Shown piece by piece: positions 62,032 through 64,000 of a DNA stretch of 64,000 bases. A program made the translations under genes and the position numbers. Positions within the stretch are counted from its first letter, which is position 1; the number at the start of each line of letters is the position of its first letter. The notes beneath the pieces are model-generated. The model saw nothing but the letters and a program-made list of their open reading frames with translations. It did not search any database and had not been told where the DNA came from. Origin of the DNA: Winogradskyella schleiferi (GTDB lineage: Bacteria; Bacteroidota; Bacteroidia; Flavobacteriales; Flavobacteriaceae); NCBI RefSeq assembly GCF_013394655.1, contig NZ_CP053351.1, forward strand, positions 3,636,001-3,700,000. Direction: 5' to 3'.

Positions 62032-63273
62032 TTATCTAATTTTTAAGGTGACAATTGAAATTATTGCCAATAAAATTCCAATAATCCAAAAGCGGGTTAC
62101 AATCTTACTTTCGTGATAGCCTGATTTTTGATAGTGATGATGTAAAGGCGACATTTTGAAAATACGTCGACCTTCACCAAACTTTTTTCTGGTGTACTTG
62201 AAATAGCTGACTTGCATTATCACTGATAAATTTTCGGCTAGGAAAATGCCACATAACACAGGAATCAACCATTCTTTTCTCACTGCAATAGCGATTACAG
62301 CGATAATTCCACCAATAGTTAAACTTCCAGTATCTCCCATAAATACTTGCGCTGGATAGGTATTGTACCACAGAAAACCAATTAATGCACCTACGAATGC
62401 AGCGATATAAATAGTAATCTCTTCAACTCTTGGGATATACATAATATCTAAGTACTCCGAGAAAACTATGTTCCCTGACACCCAAGCAAAAATTCCTAAG
62501 GTCAATACAATTATGGCTGATGTTCCTGCCGCAAGTCCATCGATTCCATCCGTGAGATTGGCACCATTTGAAACTGCCGTGATGATGATGATACTAACTA
62601 GAATAAATACTAGCCATGCGTATTTCTCTAAGTCTGGACTTATCCATGTGATTAAATCTGAATAATCAAACTCATTATCCTTTACAAAAGGGATTGTTGT
62701 TTTTGTTGATTTTTCTTCGATGTCAAATAATTTGGCTGCTGGTAAATCGGGATTTTCTGCCAACAATTGTCGTTGTTCCTGAACTGGTAATTTTTCTTTT
62801 ATAGTCACATCATTATGGAAAAACAAAGTCGCTCCTACGATAATGCCTAATCCAACTTGACCCAAAACTTTAAATCGTCCTTTTAAACCTTCTTTATCAT
62901 TTTTGAATTTTTTAATGTAATCATCAATAAATCCAATAGTTCCCATCCAAAGCGTAGTGACAATCAATAGGATGATATAAATATTCTCAAGCTTTGCTAA
63001 CAACAACACAGGAATCAATGTCGCTAGAATAATGATGATTCCACCCATTGTTGGTGTCCCTGCTTTTTCAACCTGTCCTTCCAATCCTAAATCACGAATG
63101 GTTTCGCCAACTTGCTGTTTTTGTAAAAACCGAATAATGCGTTTCCCGTATATTGTAGAAATTAACAACGACAATATAATTGCCATAGCTGCTCTAAAGG
63201 TTATAAACCCAAAAAGTGATGCTCCAGGTAATTGGAACTGTGCTTCTAGATATTCGAATAGGTAATACAGCAT
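62032..63273 (-). CDS. mraY: Phospho-N-acetylmuramoyl-pentapeptide transferase
   Basis: 413 residues with ten membrane segments. [24 protein letters not shown] (the DD pair binding Mg2+), [12 protein letters not shown] and [14 protein letters not shown] (HHH motif) identify MraY. It moves phospho-MurNAc-pentapeptide onto undecaprenyl phosphate, making lipid I. It is longer than E. coli MraY (360) owing to a periplasmic insert of ~50 residues (around [19 protein letters not shown]), which is usual in Bacteroidota. Confidence 0.97.
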   Translation of the reverse strand: MLYYLFEYLEAQFQLPGASLFGFITFRAAMAIILSLLISTIYGKRIIRFLQKQQVGETIRDLGLEGQVEKAGTPTMGGIIIILATLIPVLLLAKLENIYIILLIVTTLWMGTIGFIDDYIKKFKNDKEGLKGRFKVLGQVGLGIIVGATLFFHNDVTIKEKLPVQEQRQLLAENPDLPAAKLFDIEEKSTKTTIPFVKDNEFDYSDLITWISPDLEKYAWLVFILVSIIIITAVSNGANLTDGIDGLAAGTSAIIVLTLGIFAWVSGNIVFSEYLDIMYIPRVEEITIYIAAFVGALIGFLWYNTYPAQVFMGDTGSLTIGGIIAVIAIAVRKEWLIPVLCGIFLAENLSVIMQVSYFKYTRKKFGEGRRIFKMSPLHHHYQKSGYHESKIVTRFWIIGILLAIISIVTLKIR

Positions 63274-63334
63274 TCTTGGTTGTTATTAGTTTTTTCTTTA
63301 AACCAACAGATTGACTTGTTTTGTATTTCAAGCT

Positions 63335-64000
63335 CTACTTCTGCAATTGTTTTAAATATTCTTGAACGATTTTATAATCATCAAAATCAAAGCGTTCGCC
63401 TTTAATTTCTTGGTAATTTTCGTGTCCTTTTCCTGCAATTAGAATAATATCCTTCGGCCCAGCCATTTGACAAGCGGTTTTAATAGCTTGCTTTCTATCG
63501 GTTATGGACAATGTTTTTTTGAAATTTTGAGGCTCCACTCCTTTTTCCATGTCTTCGATAATGGTTTCAGGCACTTCGTTTCTTGGATTGTCGCTTGTTA
63601 AAATCACCTTTGTACTTAATGCTGAAGCGATATGTGCCATTTTTGGTCGTTTCGTTTTGTCTCTGTTTCCGCCACAACCCACAACCGTAATAAGTTCTTC
63701 GTTTTTCGTTCGGATATCGTTTATGGTTTCCAAGACATTTTTTAAGGCGTCTGGTGTATGTGCATAATCAACAATCGCTGTGATTTTTTCTTCCGAAATA
63801 AAATACTGAAAGCGTCCCGCTACATTTTCAAGCTCACTAATGAGTCTTAAAATTTCAACATTGTCCAAACCTAATATCTCGGCTGTTCCGTAAATAGCAA
63901 GAATATTGTAAGCATTAAAACTCCCTATTAATCGTGTCCACAATTCATTGTCATTCAACTTTAATAACAAACCGCTGAATTCATTTTCTAAAATCTGAGC
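63335..64000 (-). CDS. murE: UDP-MurNAc-tripeptide synthetase, C-terminal part (runs off window)
   Basis: 222 residues of the C-terminal half are visible; the reading frame is open to the last base, so the gene begins beyond the window. DYAHTPDALKNVL, VVGCGGNRDKTKRPKMA and the DNPR motif (TSDNPRNE) are MurE hallmarks, DNPR being the signature of enzymes adding meso-diaminopimelate. GKGHENYQEI closes the substrate site. It follows the canonical order murE-mraY. Confidence 0.96.
   Translation of the reverse strand, partial: AQILENEFSGLLLKLNDNELWTRLIGSFNAYNILAIYGTAEILGLDNVEILRLISELENVAGRFQYFISEEKITAIVDYAHTPDALKNVLETINDIRTKNEELITVVGCGGNRDKTKRPKMAHIASALSTKVILTSDNPRNEVPETIIEDMEKGVEPQNFKKTLSITDRKQAIKTACQMAGPKDIILIAGKGHENYQEIKGERFDFDDYKIVQEYLKQLQK

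Overview
The window looks like a chromosome segment of a marine-type member of the Flavobacteriaceae (Bacteroidota). The evidence is an AT-rich sequence, three giant secreted proteins ending in type IX secretion (T9SS) type A sorting domains, many promoter-like TAnnTTTG motifs instead of classical -10 boxes, a Bacteroidota-type FtsZ with a very long C-terminal tail, and DUF2061 placed next to cysC. No insertion sequence, prophage, rRNA or CRISPR array was seen.

Positions 1-26302 (all minus strand) form one long surface-polysaccharide locus. Read in the direction of transcription, it starts with a sulfate-activation block (DUF2061 protein, cysC, cysD, cysN, cysQ). Nucleotide-sugar genes follow: gmd, fcl, wecB, rmlB, rmlA, rmlC. 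Then come an ABC exporter (wzm-like permease, wzt-like ATPase with a C-terminal glycan-binding-type domain), two PAPS-type sulfotransferases, a run of GT2 and GT4 glycosyltransferases with two hexapeptide acyltransferases, and a Wzy-like polytopic membrane protein. Seven gene pairs overlap as ATGA. PAPS synthesis, PAP removal and sulfotransferases lie in one locus with no PAPS or sulfite reductase gene, which suggests that the product is a sulfated polysaccharide.

Positions 26303-39300 hold an eroded outer-membrane-protein remnant and three plus-strand, paralogous T9SS cargo genes (1180, 2008 and 755 aa), each followed by a hairpin terminator. Positions 39516-41889 hold a compact three-gene unit: a 53-aa peptide with a hydrophobic leader and a Ser/Pro/Asp/Gly tail, an HPr-kinase-like protein, and a nucleotidyltransferase-fold protein. 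This resembles the accessory tailoring genes of some lasso-peptide clusters but lacks any cyclase or protease, so it is the best candidate here for an undescribed peptide-modification system.

Positions 42180-51548 carry housekeeping and accessory genes: a small outer-membrane barrel, an MtfA-like metallopeptidase, a GNAT acetyltransferase, an FMN-binding glutamate synthase-family protein, a FUSC membrane protein, a YjiK-like protein, a VTT/TVP38 protein, a DUF1801 protein and an SRPBCC protein. Then come a tRNA-Arg(TCG) and yqeY.

Positions 52666-64000 (minus strand) carry the division and cell-wall (dcw) cluster murE(partial)-mraY-murD-ftsW-murG-murC-ftsQ-ftsA-ftsZ. Short palindromic repeats are scattered through it. 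Two copies sit in frame inside the N-terminal coding regions of murC and murD, adding about 15 residues to each enzyme. Seven-base periodic repeats directly follow the stop codons of cysN and the glutamate synthase-family gene.
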